A DNA stretch of 64,000 bases, from contig CM057009.1 of NCBI GenBank assembly GCA_029891345.1, forward strand, positions 231,747,178-231,811,177, read 5' to 3'. Origin of the DNA: Dryococelus australis (Eukaryota; Arthropoda; Insecta; Phasmatodea; Phasmatidae). This document shows, piece after piece, positions 23,701 through 36,597 of the stretch (positions within the stretch are counted from its first letter, which is position 1; each line of letters opens with the position of its first letter). The translations under genes were made by a program, and so were the position numbers. The notes beneath the pieces are model-generated. The model saw only the letters and a list, made by a program, of their open reading frames with translations. It was not told where the DNA came from and did no database searches.

Positions 23701-26700
23701 CAAGGGCAAAGACTCAGGGTGAGTAATGCCAACCTCCACCCGTGTTGTGCGCATCATGATGAGGATGAGGAGGAAAAGAATGATGGGAAGGAAGAAAAGA
23801 AAATCTCCTCTTCCTCGCACTATCCTCTCGCAGCACGTTGGCGGTCAGCTGAGCGCCCGACATCCATTGACCCCTGCTCATTCTGTGCATGAGAGCCACA
23901 ATCTCCCATGCCAACACAGCCACGCTATGCTTTTGGGCCATGCAATGCAGAACTTCTGCGTGGTGATTCCATGATTGTGCAAACAAAACTAACCATGTCT
24001 GGCTGTACAGATGACAGCGCGCAGAATCTTCTCTGTCCACACTGTTTGTGAGTACTTCCGCGAAATTTAATCGCAAAGTATGATTATGGCACCAACTTCT
24101 GCCGTTGCAAGTGCCAGACCAGCCACACACCTAACCACGTCACGATCAACCCATGCGAGAGTGATCCCATGTGAGAGTGATCCCGAGAAGGGAAATTATT
24201 TGGAACACAAACTTTTTCGAAATCCAACCTGGGGCAATGATTTATTGTGCATACGTCAGAGCACACTGCTAATGAGCTGTGAAATGTGTCATACGAAATA
24301 TCACCGCAAATGCATGATTCAAACAGAGAGTGTAACCATACAAGAGATGCAATTTGAGTGTAGACGGTGTAAAGTGCCAACACAACCACAAGACAACATG
24401 CCATACAACTGCAAACAGTTTTTCGGAGAACCACGAAGAGTAAATAGGTGCGACTGCAAGGGATGCGAAGAGGTCTCAAGTGGTGACAAACAGCAATGCA
24501 CAAACCGTGGTTTGGAGATTCACCAGTGGTGCCAATTTAACATGGAGCAGGCGACAGCACAAGGAGCGTACTTCACATGTTGGGACTGTATGGGATAATG
24601 CAAGATAATAACAGCACATCACACATAAACAGCACGCATGTGGCCACCAGACAAACAGCCAACAGCAGTGCCAACCTTACCAACCATGCGGCTTCCCAGG
24701 GTACCACAAACACCATATCCACCTCCAATGTTCGCATACTACCCACCACCTATGTATCACACAAGTTACGAAGCAATTTTTCCACCAATGTCAACCCCTT
24801 TTTCCACGACAATGCCAGTAGAAGCCATGGAACCAACTCCAGAAAACTACACCCATACAACACAGAATGCAAGTTGCCCACTACTGGGAATCGTACACTG
24901 CCCGATGCCGAACTGTTTTCAAATGCCGCCCGCATTTTCAGGCCAGCTGAATGAGGACCCAGATGCCTACATTAATGACTGCACGGCACGATCAGAATGC
25001 AGAGGTCCGGGGTGTTCGATGACGAGTGGCCAGGCTGTGTGGGGAAACAGCTGGAGGGATATGCCAAGCGATGGTGGTGCTCTATTAACCACTACAGGAT
25101 CAATGGACGGAATTCCAACATGCTTTTAAATGTTGTTTTGGTGGAATGTTCACCTCCATACAAGCTCAAAGCAAGCTTACACTTCAGGAGCAACAGACTG
25201 GAGAGAAATTAAGCACCTCCACCAACTGCAAAGCTCACCTCGTTCGCACATTCCGAATGGGACGTGTTACAGGTAAATGCTGTAACTGCCAGTGCAGAAT
25301 ATCATGCTGCATTAGTGCCACTTCTGAACTGTGGGTTGGAAGAATTAATGAGAGCAGCAATAATTCTTGAATGCAGCCCCTGTCAGCAACAGTGCGAAAT
25401 TGCAAACTACACAATGGCACCACGGACACAGAGATGACAACAGAAATGAGGGGCAGTACGAGCCAGCGAACAGGCAGCAAAGGAAACAGTACCAAGCAAG
25501 ACCAAGTCGATCCAGTGTCGTCCAATGGCAAGAGTACAGTGTACATGGACCCATCAACAATGGAAGTGCGAGAAGAGGAAATGCTAACATCATGAAGTGG
25601 GACAAGACATAGCCACCTAGGATGCCGTGCAGATACTGCAGATATGAGAAACACAACTGGCATTCTAAGTGCCTGAACAACCCTCACTTTCACGCACAGA
25701 ACAATGCCCAACTAGATCAGCAGGGAAACAGACAGTAGGGACGGAGGGGCCTGGCGCTTCTTCCACCCCTATCCAGCACCACAACAGCATGAAGTTGACA
25801 CCACAGCAGTCACTGGTCAACCAGGTTAGTTTCATTGGCACCAAATTCATCCGAATACTTGTTGATTTTGCTAGCACAATATTAGGCCCTACAGAAAGAC
25901 ATTACGATGTAAACGAACACGAGTGCTTGGCTGTAATCTGGCGGTCAAAAAGTACCACTCATATTTGGAATACTGTAGATTTACATTATGCACTGATAGA
26001 AGGTGTCTCATGTGGTTACACACAATACGAGAGGCTCGCAGTAAACTCACCTGGTGGGCATTGCTCCTGCAGGCCTACAATTTTCTCGTAGAGAACATCC
26101 CAGGGTGATAAATTGAACTCGCTGATACGCTATCACGGTCTCCAAATAAAGAAGTAGTTATGCAAGACGATGCAGCATGGGAGGACATTTTGCCACCTGA
26201 CATGCGAGATCTTTTGCATGAGGCCAGTGTAAACAAAGTGACCATAGAAAATGAGGTCACAATAGCTGACCTATATCGGGAGGTAACAACTGCACAAGCG
26301 GACTGCACATTTGCGCAAACAATAGAAGCACGGTGCAGAATTGAGAATATAGAGGGATGAAGAGTTGTGTATGACCGTGTAGAAGCATGTTCGCCACAGG
26401 ACCGAACAACATGACTGCTGTATGTACCACACAGTATGAGGGGAAAAGTGTTAAACCATGCGCACTGGTGTGCAGTCGCAGGGCAGCCCAGTGCCAAGCA
26501 GGCGGTTTGGAATGAACCTGTCAATTTTTTTCTGGCCTGGCTTAACACTCAAAATGCGGAAATGGGTACAACAGTGCACCATGTGCTACAAATTTTAATC
26601 TAGACGAACTGATGGAGCAGAGCAACACCGGCGAGACAGCCGAGAAAGCCATTTGTAACGGTCAACCCTGACTTATGAGACCCTACCCTTAGTCAGCAGG

Positions 26701-27830
26701 GGGGCAACAGTTCATCTTGGTGATCACTGATAATTTCTCACGCTGGGTGGAAGCCTGTGCATTAAGGTGTGCTCATGTCAATCAAATAGCAAAAGTTCTC
26801 CAAGAAGAGTTCTTTTACTAGTGGGGATTCCCGCACGAGCTCCTGACAGACAATGGGTGACAGTTTACTGGTAAAAGATGGCAGGAGTTGTATACAGTAT
26901 GAGGCATACAGCACCTGAAAACTGCAGTTTACCAGACCTGCAACGAACCCTGCGGAACGGCACAACCAGGAGTTGAAGGCGCAACTCTGGCTCCATGTGG
27001 GCGAGCAGCACACTACCTGGGCTTACCACCTGCCCGCCACATTGTTCACACTCAGGAGAAGGATAAACACAGCAATGGGTAAATCGCCAGCAGAAGTACT
27101 GCTTGGTAAGAACATTTGCTTACCTAGTGATATACAGTGCCTGCCAGTCAAGAACATCAGCGAGACTGAAAGTAGTGGCACCAGGGATGAGAGGCGACGA
27201 CACAGTCACCAGGAATAGTGGTGCCAGCAAGCAGAGAACGCAAGTAAGTGGATACCGGAAACTACATGACCCCACCTGAAATCAGACCCGATCAGCTAGT
27301 CTATGTACCGCAACACGACATAATTTTTGCATAAGCCTCACACCAAAATTGAGCCAGCCACACAAGATCATTAGAAGTCTGGGGCCCACAGCGTACTTGG
27401 AACATATGGGAAGAAAAGTGGTTCAGATGCATAGGGATGACATACTCATCATGCGAAATGAGGTAGTAAGTGAGAATGTGCCAAAAACTTTAGTGACCCT
27501 TGATGGAGCAAGCCAGCACGACCAGCAGCAGGTGGAGAGAGAGGAGGAAGGTTATCCAGCACCTCCACCAGAGAAGACTCCACTTAGGACAGTACAAATT
27601 TTGGCGCCGAACACGACAGTGTTCCACAGAGGATCGGAAAATGTAATTTACGACATCGCGGAGGCTATAGTTCAGCAGGGAGATAGCGTACCGACACCTG
27701 AACATACAGGCCATATACAGAATGCAGACAGGGACCAATCAGAGCGCTCTAGCAACATTTCCTTGAAAATACAAACATGGTGTTTAGTTTTCGGCCTTTT
27801 ACAACATTCATTTGCAACTGCAAATTATTA
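23700..27830 (+). mobile_element. Ty3/Gypsy LTR-retrotransposon fossil
   Basis: Forward-strand parts in the canonical order. A Cys/His-rich leader (24080-24597) comes first. A gag-like segment (24640-25210) follows, with a Pro/Tyr-rich start and PPAFSGQLNEDPDAYI. A zinc-knuckle-like CRYCRYEKHNWHSKC lies at about 25626-25670. RNase H (about 25850-26130) includes ERHYDVNEHECLAVIW and MWLHTIREARSKLTWWAL. Integrase-like sequence occupies about 26440-26960, and a C-terminal region runs to about 27780. The family is Ty3/Gypsy, judged by RNase H and integrase. It is old and broken, with many breaks. LTRs were not identified. Confidence 0.85.
24080..24597 (+). pseudogene. PHD-like Cys/His-rich leader frame of the Gypsy fossil
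   Basis: A 172-residue frame upstream of the gag-like segment. Two Cys/His clusters resemble the second halves of PHD-type zinc fingers: CEMCHTKYHRKC followed by FECRRCK, and CDCKGC followed by HQWCQ and FTCWDC. In chromatin proteins PHD fingers bind histone tails, and a retroelement could use one for targeting; that is inference. Its position immediately before gag suggests it belongs to the element rather than to a host gene. It is treated as part of the fossil. Confidence 0.5.
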
Positions 27831-28679
27831 AAAGCATATATTTTTAACAAAATAACAGTTTAGAAACCTAAAATACTCACCATCCTCTATTACAGTCATA
27901 TAATCGCCTTCTGCAACAAAATTAAACCCCGAAGCCGACCAAAAATTTTCCGATCGGTCTGGGACAAAAATTCTCTCTCTCTTTAACCAAACTAGTTCCT
28001 GCCCAGCATGCACAAACAATTTGCCTGCTGTCACTTGTCCATGTAACACTCGTGGTAACACACAACAAGCTTAATTAAGTACTTCAACCACTCTCCGAAT
28101 CTTAACAGAAGATTTTCTAAATAAGGCCCAATAATTCAAATTATTATCGAACACCATGCAAATTATTTTCAACCAGTTACAGCTACACTAGTTATATTCA
28201 CCACTAAGTTAAGTACAATTTTCTCTCCATCTCATTCCTGACATGCCTAGCAACTTAATCGTCTTAATGATATTTTTTAGCTTTAATTGGCAATAATAAC
28301 CACAAATTAAATTTAAATTCAATTTTCCACAAGACTTGATTCTATTCAAAATTCTCGCGAATTTAACTTCACCAATCCCTCCTCCCCCTTTCAGGCAGGG
28401 GGCTGTGGGATTACAACAAAACCGGAAGAATTCAGCATTGGGAAACAGGCTCCAGGCGCTACCCTGGAGCTCTGAACAAATTAAAATTGCAGCTTGCTGT
28501 AAATTTTACCTGTGCCTATTGAAGACAGCCAAGCAGGGGGATTATCCCCACCCTAACCTGGACTTTATTATGATAAGTGTATGGGAGGACAAGGGCCGTG
28601 GTCTGTACCTCCCCCGCACTGAGGGAGTAGGGTCCCTATGATGATAAATTGGCAGCGACACAGCTCGTGTAAACAAATC
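27831..28679. other. No assignable gene
   Basis: A reverse open frame at 27828-28061 (RERIFVPDRSENFWSASGF) looks protein-like but matches nothing I recognise and lacks an ATG. The rest (28062-28679) includes a GC-richer patch at 28370-28640 without motifs. Confidence 0.3.
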
Positions 28680-29522
28680 ACATTATTCATACAATTTAAT
28701 TTACAATCTCCGAGTTTTCACACTCGCCCACAATTTTGCTAAGTGAGAATAACAATGTCGTTATTTTCTACTGCATTTACGTCACTTTATTTGTTTTCAC
28801 TTTGTTTTTATGACTCCATCATATATAGTAATATCGGCTGGTTTCATTTTATTGCGTTGATATTGTCTTTATGGTGATGTTAAATGAGTATTGTAGTGCC
28901 AAATACACTACAAGAAGACAAAAATGGTCATAATTCTATGACCCAGACAAGATTCGACCTCGCATCCTTCAGCATTTCAACCCACGATGATACCACTGAG
29001 CTAATACTAACTTTCATTACTGGTTAAATACTTTACTATATTTTCAAAGATTGTTTTGTATTAAAATTCTCTTTGAGTGTATTAATATCATGCCTCGAAA
29101 GAAAAGAATCTGTTTTCAGAGAAGTAATTTAATTGTCACAAGAATAGAAAGGCATTGCTGTAGCTACTAACTCATGTTTTATTAATCTTATATGGTATAT
29201 TTCCTTTGAATTTTTATTCATGGGACATTTTATTCATTAGGTCGGCATATTTTTGCATATAGATTGATAGAATCGGCATTAAACGTATTTTTTATGTTTC
29301 GTAAACTTTATCTAGCTTTCACTGCCATGTAACACTTACGAAGATGTATTTTATGTTCGCCATGTTTCTTTTTGACATACCATCAGTCCGGACTAAAAGT
29401 TAGGCCGTACTGAAGCAAGATTATCCTCGGACTAGCAATAAAAATGCTCTCTGAATATGAAAAATATTGGTCGGAGGATGATCTTTCCTTAGTCCGGACT
29501 AAAAACGACAATGAATAAACCC
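28680..29522 (-). mobile_element. Partial copy of the Harbinger-like element
   Basis: The reverse complement aligns with 16077-16950. It has terminal GGGTTTATTCATTGTCG (ending at 29522), the TTAGTCCGGACTAA motif near 29490, AAAAAGAAACATGGCGAACA near 29370, and the tRNA-like segment. Homology stops near 28680, where the two copies diverge abruptly. The other end was not located. Confidence 0.75.
28938..29011 (-). repeat. tRNA-derived segment with A and B boxes
   Basis: Read on the reverse strand, it has a good A box (TAGCTCAGTGG) and, about 35 bases on, GCGAGGTCGAATCTTGT. The latter folds as a five-pair T-arm around a seven-base loop. It is best read as a tRNA pseudogene or SINE-type head captured in the transposon, because the same segment sits at the same internal place in the copy at 16611-16683. 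It is not called a functional tRNA: the anticodon arm and acceptor stem are not convincing. Confidence 0.6.
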
Positions 29523-31439
29523 TATGACTAAATTTTTGAAATCCGTTAGCAAAAGTGCAAAATTGATTACGTATTTTTTTTGTAATTTGCATTATTATTG
29601 AACTTCGTCAAATTTGGTGCTACTAGTTAAGAAATGAAAAATAAATTAATACTCTGTTAGATTTGTAAACAAAAGGGGAAATATTATCATAAACATCAGG
29701 CCTAATATGATAATTTATCACCTACAGCTTGAAGAAATGGATGTGGATAAATTACATTTATTTTATATTTAATTACACTTATCATTGTTTAACATCCCTG
29801 AATATGTTTAATTTTCAATGAAATATTATTTTCTTTACTCTGTTATGCTTGCTATGTTTTATGACATGCACTAAATACTGTAGGATCTCAAGGTACCCAT
29901 GTTTTTTTAGAGTTTGGTAATGTTCCAGAGTGTATTATATTAATGTCGACTGAATACCATGCATGACAAAAAGGTATCTGCATGGAAAAACTTTGAACTT
30001 TTAGTTATTTAATTTTTAATTATTTACTGTACTTAAGTCAGTATAAAATATTGTTCTTAGAATTTTCAATAAATATAACATAATATACACTAACTTTGCA
30101 TAAAAATATTAGTGTACAAACACAGAAACTGAAGAAGGTAAATTTTCATGTTGAAATAATGTAAGTTGATGCAAAAAATATACTTTTAAAGAGAAAAATT
30201 GTAATTTATTGTTTTTTAAAATGCATTCAGTTATTTTTCAGATATTAAAACAAACAAGAGAAAACTTGAGCATTGTTTGGACCTGAACCGTCAGCATCAA
30301 CCCATTCTTTCTGCTGCTAGCATATCTGCCACAGCATCTTTTTGCGAACATGTCCTATGTCAGTGCCACAGCCTACACGTCATACGTCAGTAATAGTGCA
30401 TCAGTGCAGTGCAATCGAAGTGTATATGTTTGTTTATTTTGAAATGGCCTCTTTAATATTGTTTGCTGTGTTTCAAAGTTCTACAGTGCATTTGCCATGT
30501 GTGCACACAGTGACCACATGTCATGTCTTGTTTACATTTTCGAAGGGTTACATTTTGTTGTGTTTCTTCTTGTAAAAGGTGCAAAAGGTGAGTGCCGTAC
30601 ACGCAAGCCATGTGCACGGAACATTCATGCAGAATGCAGGGAACATTCATGCAGAATGCAGGGGTGAATTTTATGTTAATATTGACAGTTGTGTTGTTAT
30701 CTTTTTGCAATGTTATGTCATGTTATGTTTTCATATCACTAAGTGTGTAATAGAGTCCTCATGTGCATTGAATAAGGTAAGTGACGTATACACAAACTGT
30801 CTACATGTGATATTAAGTAGAAACCTGATTTATTAAGAGTTGTGTATATTTCTTGTGACAGTTATAGTGCATTGTTTTAAAGTGTAATTGTGTGTTTTTG
30901 AAACCACTTAAGTGTCCAAATTCACTCATGAACGTCGTATATTATTCTTATAGGCATTTTAGAAGTGGTTTTGTATTTTCATGAAATTATTTATTTCCCC
31001 TGCATTTGGTTATGTTTTGAAATGCACCAGAGATAAACTCACAAAGACTGGCAAAGATAACACAACCAAAGCCTGGCCAGCAGAGACAAGTGATGGAGGC
31101 CGCGTGCCTACCACATGGTTAAGGACTGTTGTCCACAAATATAAACAAAACGTGTCAGTACAGTTTTCCAATAGACTTATTTCTCCTGAATATTTTTATA
31201 AGAAAAATGAAAATGTTTGTATACTATTATTTTTATCATCTGTGTACCATTTCTTCTTCATCCATTTCCATTTAAATAGTTTAACCCGAATAACAGGATT
31301 TTGTGTTGTCACACGGGAAGTAGTGCTGAGGCGCCAATCCTGCGCAGCCATGTTAGTGGCATCAGCGCATCTCATGGGATAGGTCGTGCGTGAGCCCACT
31401 CTGGGGTTTTCAAATTTTGAACTCATCATGTAACTGCAA
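29523..31439. other. No gene seen
   Basis: AT-rich, with small frames lacking motifs. It contains a two-unit tandem duplication at 30618-30661 (unit GGAACATTCATGCAGAATGC plus two bases). Confidence 0.5.
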
Positions 31440-31660
31440 TAGCTTTAATTTAATTTAGTCGGAACATTTAACTCACTTTTGTTACCCCGGAGCATGCACA
31501 GTCCCACAGTCCAGTCTGTTTGCTATATGGCTGGATCTTAATATCATTATATAATTTATTTGTCGGTTTCACACCTTTTATTCTGTACTATAGGTCTCCG
31601 AGCTAGAGTGGAGATTATTATAAATTTTTGGTGCCTCGTACCAGGATAAATGAATAAAAT
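31440..31660 (+). other. Possible LTR end and primer-binding-site-like junction
   Basis: The sequence TTTTTGGTGCCTCGTACCAGG near 31628-31648 resembles the TTTGGTGCC...CGGGAT junction that follows the 5' LTR in many BEL and Gypsy elements. A TATA-like TTATATAAT lies about 90 bases upstream. No partner LTR or coding part is visible, so this would be a lone fossil end. Confidence 0.2.
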
Positions 31661-32395
31661 GTCACGTCAATGAATAACTATGTGTATGTGTTATTTATTG
31701 GTCGGTCTGAACATGTCACCACATGAATATTTTAAACTGAATTTTTTTTTACTTCGAATGTTTACAGCATTAGGTGGCCGAAACAACCCATGACAAGTCT
31801 TAGTGGTGTATAAGGGGGGCCAAAAGCCCTTACTAGCCTAGGCCTAACAGGATATAGCTCTTCAAGACATCGATTTTCTTTGCAACAAGAGTGTTACTAC
31901 AGGAATGATGTCGAAACAACAAGGGGAGGCCACATAGTAATTGGCTTTCACACCCCTGAGAATGTTGTGCTCTGCACTGGCGCCCAAAACCTGGTAATAT
32001 TTTATTCCAGCTTCCATCCAGTTACCCTAACCTGCAAACACCCTTGTGTCCTAAACCACCACCACATAAATTTTAATGCCAGATATGATTTTGATATAAT
32101 TTAAGTTCTCCAGAAAGTTAAATTTACCCAACTATCCGCATTGAAGAACTTACTTTGTCAAACCTTATTACAGTGCTGGCACAAGACGGATGTTGCTTCT
32201 TAGAAAACATGTAGGCCTACAAGAAATTTTCAACTCTTTTGCCATTGTATATTTCTGGAAACAAGTTTTATTATTAAAACCATAAATTTATTATTACAAA
32301 CTCACAACCAGAGTACATAGAGTAAATCAAGCTATGGGCAACAATAATTTATTCATAAACTTAAAATAATACTCTTTTAACTAACTATATATTCA
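31661..32395. other. No gene seen
   Basis: A forward frame at 31880-32104 is open but carries no recognisable motif. Confidence 0.4.
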
Positions 32396-32932
32396 GGCTG
32401 TGTCTGAAATGACAGATTTTGTTATCAAAATGATCATGTGACCCGATTTCGTATACAAAAATAGGGGATATAATTGGTAACTTGTTATTTCGTATTTTGT
32501 ATCCAGTGAATGTTAGCAAAACTACAAAACATCAAAATCAGCACCATGTTGGTTTTGCTCTTGAAAACATATACGTGAATGCATAATTAAAATATATTTT
32601 AAAAACAAATAACACCTCATAAAATACATTAGGCATGTTTTAAAAACCAAGTGTTGTGCTTTGTTTATATACTCCAGAATAATTTTTTTTTTTTAAGTTG
32701 ATATTGCATAAGTTATTATTTTATTATTTCTTAACATATTAGCAGCTTTCATGTGATGATTCTAGAAATATTACGCCCATTTTAAGCATTATATTTGGAT
32801 TTTAAAAAAGTTCACTGTTAATGTAAAAATGTGTTGCTGTGATTGCCAAACAAGTGACTGTCGGCAACATCCGAATTGAAACTTATGAAATGGAAAAATA
32901 TAAAATAACGAATTCGCCATTTTGGACACGAC
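32396..32932. mobile_element. Short non-autonomous element (MITE), about 540 bp
   Basis: Its ends are imperfect inverted repeats: GGCTGTGTCTGAAATGAC at the left and, read inward from the right, GGTCGTGTCCAAAATGGC. It has no coding capacity and an AT-rich interior. Superfamily and target duplication are unresolved because the right end abuts the mariner element. Confidence 0.6.
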
Positions 32933-34470
32933 CAGTGACTGGGGCAGCAAAGGAAATACCACTTTAAAATGTGTACAAGTTGGCCAGTTTATGATGGTAA
33001 AAAATAAAACAGTGTAGTTAGAGGTACAGGGATGCCGTTTTAATAACCAGCATTACTTAACGAACAGAATCAGTGAATACATAGCAGGCATATTTATGCC
33101 ACAATTATGTAACAGCAAATAATGTGTTACACGAATTGTGGAAATAACATGTGTGTTATACTGCCTGTACCATCTCGTTCTCATGCAGACACAATTAAAG
33201 ACACCACTTAACATAAGGATTGTGATGTGAACCGAAACACTGTGAACTGGTGTAGACAATACAGTCTTGAAACAGTAGAACACACGGCACTGGAGAGCAG
33301 TCAGCATGGATGGCTTGTCAGCTGCTCATTGTGCATTTTCTGTAGAGTCATTCTCTAAACACAGTGAATCTGTGGTTGCGACACAGCACACATTTCGTCA
33401 TCACTTAAATGTCGGGAGACGCAGTAGGGTACCAGATCTACATAACTCAAAGACGTGGGTGGACAAGTTTCGGACCACTGCATATGTTATGAATATGAAA
33501 CACATTGGGAAAATGAAAACCATGTGGACACAGGAGAATATTGAATGTGTGCGAATCGCAATGGTTTGCAGTCACAAACATTCGGCACATAGACATGCAA
33601 CAACACAGAACCTGTCAAACATACAGTAATGGCGGAGTCAATAATTCCGACGAAATTTCCACCCATACAAAAATCCAGTTGGTGGGTAAATTGTCAGACA
33701 GAGACTTGCTGCACGTAAATCGTTCTGTGAATCAGTGCTGGACATAGTGAACAAGCAACCTGATTTCATCCATTGCGTTATCATGTCCGATGAAGCAAAT
33801 TTCGAGTTGTCTGGTTGTGTAAATAAACAAAACATGAGACACTGGAGATATGAAAACCCAAAAGAAATGCATGCCAAGCCTCTTCACACCCAGAAAGTGA
33901 TGACTTGGTGCCGAATACCAGCATTTGGAATTATAGGACGCTATTACTTTAAGGATAGAGATAGCCGTTCAGTTACTGTGAAATCTGAATGATATGTATG
34001 TTGATTGAATTTGTGTTCCCTAATTTACACAGCAGTGATATTGACCTGGATACAAGTTCCTTTCAACATAATGGGGCGCAAGTGCATACCTTGTGAGTAA
34101 AGGGTTTGCAACACATTTAGCTGACATCAACATTCTAAAGCAGCAAATAGTGGACGAAGTTACTGACGTACCAGCCGCAACACTTGTGCATGTTATGGGC
34201 AATCCTGTCTATGCAAACATTTCAGGCTTGATATACGACACTTCACAGGGATAGTTTTCAAGAAATAAACAACATGTGCTGATATTGTGTTGTAACCAAT
34301 AGACTACATAGTTCACGTGTATTCATTTTTCACTGTTGGTGAAGTAATCTTGGTTATTAAGGTGATGGCCCACTCCTCTAACTAAACTGTTTTATATTTG
34401 ACCTCGATCATATACTGGCCAGCCAACTTATACACATTATACAATGGTAGGGCTTCGCTGCCCCAACCTG
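32933..34470 (+). mobile_element. Tc1/mariner-superfamily transposon
   Basis: An element of about 1.5 kb with long imperfect inverted ends of about 60 bp. The left end has CTGGGGCAGCAAAGG...AATGTGTACAAGTTGGCCAG. The right end, read inward, has GGTTGGGGCAGCGAAG...AATGTGTATAAGTTGGC. The right end is followed by TA (34471-34472), the target preferred by the superfamily. The left TA is not preserved where it meets the MITE. It encodes the transposase remnant described separately. Confidence 0.75.
33306..34258 (+). pseudogene. Tc1/mariner-type transposase, inactivated
   Basis: Forward transposase of an arthropod mariner relative. The N-terminal helix-turn-helix region (33306-33629) shows VATQHTFRHHLNVGRRSRVPD. 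A second DNA-binding part (RLAARKSFCESVLDIVNKQP) precedes the catalytic domain. The first catalytic Asp is in IMSDEANFELSG (near 33787), then VNKQNMRHW and AFGIIGRYYF follow. In the family the second Asp sits in a FQQDGA-type motif; here it reads FQHNGAQVHT (34061-34090), so the acid is replaced by Asn. In-frame stops occur near 33627, 33642 and 33687, and the frame changes near 33990. The copy is clearly dead. Confidence 0.8.
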
Positions 34471-36386
34471 TATTTACTAACTACCTAGACCCCTGCTAAG
34501 TGACCGGAAACATTATTCAAAAGTAAATAAATAGCCACAGAACTGTGATTTCACACAAAAATCTGCCATGTTCGTTTCCAAGAACATGAGCAATAACAAG
34601 TGAGGAGGGTTACACACATGTATAGGCAGTTCACTGTAAACTGAGTACTTTTGAAATACCTGCAAAAGTTCTACTTGTATGCTCTTTGTGCATTCTTCTG
34701 CCGTATGTAAAAGTAACATTCCCATGGGTCACATTATTTTATTCATGAATTGTAAAGTGAAAGTGTTAAATTATTATAAAAGTTTTAATTTTACAAATCT
34801 GCTAATTTTTACACTTCCGCACATCAAAAATAATAAAGTGATGGCGTGGTGGTGGGACCATTGGGGAAGGTGAGGTTATTTGGATTGGGAAAATAATACT
34901 GACATGAATATTGCATGGTAGGTGCTATCTCACAGTGTGGTGAGCACGAGACTGCAGGTGGGGTCGTGCAGTCGACGACTAGCGTGACTTCCTCCAATGG
35001 TCCGCCATCTGTGGAAACTATCTCCACGTGATGCTGTAGATTCCCATTGCTATATTCCTGTACTGCCTAGGCTAGTAGGATTTGTCGGCCGCCCTTATAT
35101 GTCACTCACTTCTGAAGGATTGCTTTGCCCATCCTATGTCATTTCATTATGTCGTGAAAAATGTAATTATATGGGACATTATGCATACCCCGAAATAGAT
35201 GCTGGTAATGCTCATTTAACAACACATTTATTAATTAACCCTCGTATGAGGCACATAAGTTACACTTTCTCTGTTGGCATGGGAGAGCATGAATACTGAG
35301 AAAAATGGCGCTAAGCCTACATGAACTTAAGTGAAAGTTAAGGTCCAGCCATGTACAATACAGACCCAACTGTTGTGGAGTGCACTCCCTGGCCGACGAA
35401 AAAGAAGTTACAGTTCTAGAATAATAATGACTATTGAAAAACGACTTGATTGCTATGCAAAATGGTGATGGGCCTGGGGAGGCCGAGTTTCGACATCTAC
35501 ACTAATCGAGTACCGCTAGACTACTGAACATGGCCGCACGGGATGGCCGGAGCCAAGCACGGTTATTCCCCAATGGCCCAATAAACAAAATGGAGAATAA
35601 CTTTACGTGTTATGTATGATGAATGGTGAGCTTAAATGATTACTATGACACACTAGATGCTACCAAACACCTGTACATAACATAAAAAGATTTTTAAAAA
35701 AAATTCTTATATTTAGACACGTGATGTTTGTTGTGCTGGCTGTCCACCAGCTGGTCAAATTTAACCTTAACTACTTAGGTTTTGTGCGAGCTCATGTAGC
35801 TCTGATTTACAGTGGATTGTCTCACATTTACTTGTGACTGCATTTCATTTGCCTGTATGTCTTTGCATTACGTTAGTCTAACACAAGAACACTTATATTG
35901 CAATTTGGTGCAAATATGAGAAGTGTTTGTGTTTGGGCCGGACACATGCACTGCCATGCCATCATGGTTGGCCATGGTGACTTGGCATAGTCAGCCATTG
36001 GAAGTTATGTTTCTTACATACAAACGCAATAATCAATAAGGATACAATTAATCTCTGATCACTATTCCTAACACATGAGGCCAATGTAAACAAGGGCATT
36101 ACATGACTTATGGTTGGCCTTGTAAATGCAAAAAACACATGGGCACAAAAATAAATATAACACTCTTACTATTGCTATGGCTGGCAAACAGGGTGACTTG
36201 GTGAATGCTAGTGCACAAACGGAACACATAAAAACACTATAGCTGTCAAACACAATAAAGTAATCTTATTACTAAATAATTCTCCATGTACACTTGCAAC
36301 ACAGCACTTAGCTTAACAAAATAAAAAAGATATGCCCTTCAGATACATTCAATCATAACCCTTCAATAAGACAGCTGATACATAAA
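34471..36386. other. No gene seen; contains one dispersed repeat
   Basis: The stretch 34630-34760 matches 42750-42870 (shared TTCTGCCGTATGTAAAA / TTCTTCCGTATGTAAAA words and flanks). A forward frame at 34997-35299 is open but unassigned. The 35340-36386 part may be LTR or 3' non-coding sequence of the Gypsy fossil to the right. Confidence 0.4.
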
Positions 36387-36597
36387 ACATAACATGAACA
36401 CAAACCATAAACAAACAAGTTCAAGTGGACGATGCGGCGCACACATGACATCTGATGTTAACACTGGATGAGAATTAAAATGGCCATAAACAAAAACAAA
36501 ATTCAGATAATGTGCCACTCCACTGCACTCGACGAGGCTGCGATGCTGCGAATGGGCTGAATGTGAGGTTTAGGGAATGTGGAACACGTCAGTTCGT
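36387..36597 (-). repeat. Terminal repeat (LTR part), left copy
   Basis: Shares GACGAGGCTGCGATGCTGCG and flanking sequence with 39981-40199. On the element strand this is the downstream end. Confidence 0.8.

Noticed and set aside
23714-24503. Reverse frames of 138-139 residues
   Set aside because: Antisense to the Gypsy leader and gag region; no motif and no consistent start.
27828-28061. Reverse frame that reads protein-like
   Set aside because: No ATG, no recognisable family and no continuation in neighbouring sequence, so not called as a gene.
28938-29011. Functional tRNA gene
   Set aside because: A and B boxes are present, but the anticodon arm and acceptor stem do not fold well and the segment is embedded in a transposon family.
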